Source: Nodosilinea nodulosa PCC 7104 | Lineage (GTDB): Bacteria > Cyanobacteriota > Cyanobacteriia > Phormidesmidales > Phormidesmidaceae | Assembly (NCBI RefSeq): GCF_000309385.1 | Contig: NZ_JH976537.1 | Coordinates: 2,678,010 to 2,742,009 of the forward strand | Direction: 5' to 3' | Length of the DNA: 64,000 nucleotides | Shown: positions 63,225-64,000 of the stretch, one piece after another | Numbering within the stretch: position 1 is the first letter of the stretch | Layout: every line of letters starts with the position of its first letter | The notes under the pieces: generated by a model | Told to the model about the DNA's origin: nothing | The model's input: the letters and a program-made list of their open reading frames with translations, nothing else | Database searches by the model: none | Made by a program: the position numbers and the translations under genes

Positions 63225-63232
63225 GCAATTAT

Positions 63233-63883
63233 CTATTGTTTCTCCAGAGGCTTGAGGCCTGCTAGTAGCGCCATTTCCAACCATTTCCAATGGCAATCTA
63301 CATCGCTAAAGCCAATGTCTCGCAACCAGCCCAGCTGAGTTTCCATATCCAGCAGCTGATTGGCAGGATCCTCGGTTTCAGGGGTATAGCCAATCGCCGC
63401 CAAAAACTGATGATGCAGTCGCTCCGTCGGAGAAGCGACATGCTCCAGGTTGCAAAAGCAGCCTCCTGGCTCCAAAATTTGAAAAATTTCCCTATAAAGT
63501 GCTGCCTTGCGGGAGTGATCCAGGTGGTGAATCGCAAAGCTTGAGACTACCGCGTCAAAGCTACCTAGATCGGGCAGCGGCTGCGACAGGTCGTGGTTGA
63601 CAATCGCAACGCTGGGGTCGGAACCGAATCGATCTCCCACCGCCGCCAGCATCGTGGGTGAAAAATCGATCGCCACCCAGTCGGCACTGGGGCGATCGAT
63701 TTTCAGCAGTCCTAGCAGCCGCCCATTGCCGGTGCCCAAATCTAGAACACGTCGGGCTGTGGTCGGCACCAGATTTAGCAGCACGGCCTCGCCTTCGGTG
63801 CGGTGGGGAATGGCATCCGCCCGAGACAGGTAGTCGAGGGCATGGCTGGCGGAGGTCCAGGAATTATGCAGCGGTAAGGTCAT
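63233..63883 (-). CDS. class I SAM-dependent methyltransferase
   Basis: 216 residues of a Rossmann-like methyltransferase (Methyltransf_25/12 type). Motif I is VLDLGTGNGRLLGLL, then WVAIDFSPTMLAAV and VNHDLSQPLPDLGSFDAVVSSFAIHHL, all standard SAM-binding and catalytic loops. The substrate is unknown. Its ATG overlaps the stop of the gene before it (ATGA), so it is co-translated with the pterin dehydratase. Confidence 0.92.
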   Translation of the reverse strand: MTLPLHNSWTSASHALDYLSRADAIPHRTEGEAVLLNLVPTTARRVLDLGTGNGRLLGLLKIDRPSADWVAIDFSPTMLAAVGDRFGSDPSVAIVNHDLSQPLPDLGSFDAVVSSFAIHHLDHSRKAALYREIFQILEPGGCFCNLEHVASPTERLHHQFLAAIGYTPETEDPANQLLDMETQLGWLRDIGFSDVDCHWKWLEMALLAGLKPLEKQ

Positions 63884-64000
63884 GGGCTTGAGGGGGGCGA
63901 GGGCGGTTCACACTGCCCAGACTGGAGCGCCGTAATCTCCTGGGCAAGGGCAAAGTCAAGGCTAGTGACACCGCCAGCATCGTGGGTCGTTAGGCTAATG
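63880..64000 (-). CDS. 4a-hydroxytetrahydrobiopterin dehydratase, C-terminal end
   Basis: Reading the minus strand from the window edge gives 39 codons, ISLTTHDAGGVTSLDFALAQ and then EITALQ, with a Pro/Ser-rich tail and TGA. The THDAGG-L/V-T-x-x-DF-x-LA pattern is the C-terminal signature of pterin-4a-carbinolamine dehydratase (PCD/DCoH). The start lies beyond the window. The stop overlaps the methyltransferase start as ATGA. PCD recycles oxidised tetrahydropterin; in cyanobacteria lacking aromatic amino acid hydroxylases its role is debated. Confidence 0.8.
   Translation of the reverse strand, partial: ISLTTHDAGGVTSLDFALAQEITALQSGQCEPPSPPSSP

Overview
The window is a stretch of cyanobacterial chromosome with a fairly high GC content. 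The octamer GCGATCGC (HIP1) recurs throughout. The gene set is typical of the phylum: cyanophycinase, both glutamate synthase subunits, xisH/xisI, and the cyanobacterial families DUF29, DUF4058, Asr1405-like and Npun_F0494-like. Short tandem heptamer and octamer repeats are also characteristic. A filamentous Leptolyngbya/Nodosilinea-type organism is a reasonable guess, but the sequence does not prove it. I see no rRNA, tRNA or CRISPR array.

Layout. 1-6.2 kb: end of a sodium/solute symporter, thiC, a DUF29 gene, an IS110 transposase, and methylmalonate-semialdehyde dehydrogenase. 6.3-8.3 kb: a vapBC-type toxin-antitoxin operon split exactly at the toxin start codon by a complete ISAs1-family element with perfect 19-bp ends and a 10-bp target duplication. 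8.6-16 kb: vanadium haloperoxidase with an overlapping small membrane protein, DUF4058, AEC transporter, AlkA-type glycosylase, a Fur regulator facing a Dps ferritin across two Fur-box-like palindromes, and a three-gene operon joined by ATGA overlaps that ends in a 35-residue membrane peptide. 16.3-21.7 kb: a 1409-residue SNF2 helicase followed by xisH-xisI, which lies between two copies of the helicase 3' end. 22-30 kb: gltB and gltD, separated by an AT-rich insertion carrying an unrecognised gene. 30.4-34 kb: small toxin/antitoxin-like genes, a J-domain protein paired with an HNH-nuclease-like protein, and two decayed toxin or antitoxin genes. 34-43.5 kb: a beta-helix/RTX secreted protein, a peroxiredoxin-katG pair, glgX and an unrecognised gene. 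43.6-49 kb: a co-directional cluster of Rieske oxygenase, NitT/TauT-type ABC transporter and type III glutamine synthetase-like ligase. 49-64 kb: housekeeping genes (cobQ, ispF, trmD), a diguanylate cyclase, a frameshifted IS1634-family element, a sugar ABC permease, cyanophycinase, a WD40 kinase, an EamA exporter, DUF456, a methyltransferase and the end of a pterin dehydratase gene.

Connections. Nitrogen runs through much of the window: GOGAT, cyanophycin breakdown, and the ABC/GlnT/Rieske cluster, which could take up and process a nitrogenous organic compound. Oxidative stress and iron form a second theme (Fur-Dps, peroxiredoxin-KatG, haloperoxidase). Most of the unusual signal lies between about 20 and 34 kb, where AT-rich foreign-looking genes, toxin remnants, the XisHI cassette and the J-domain/HNH pair cluster around the conserved glt genes.
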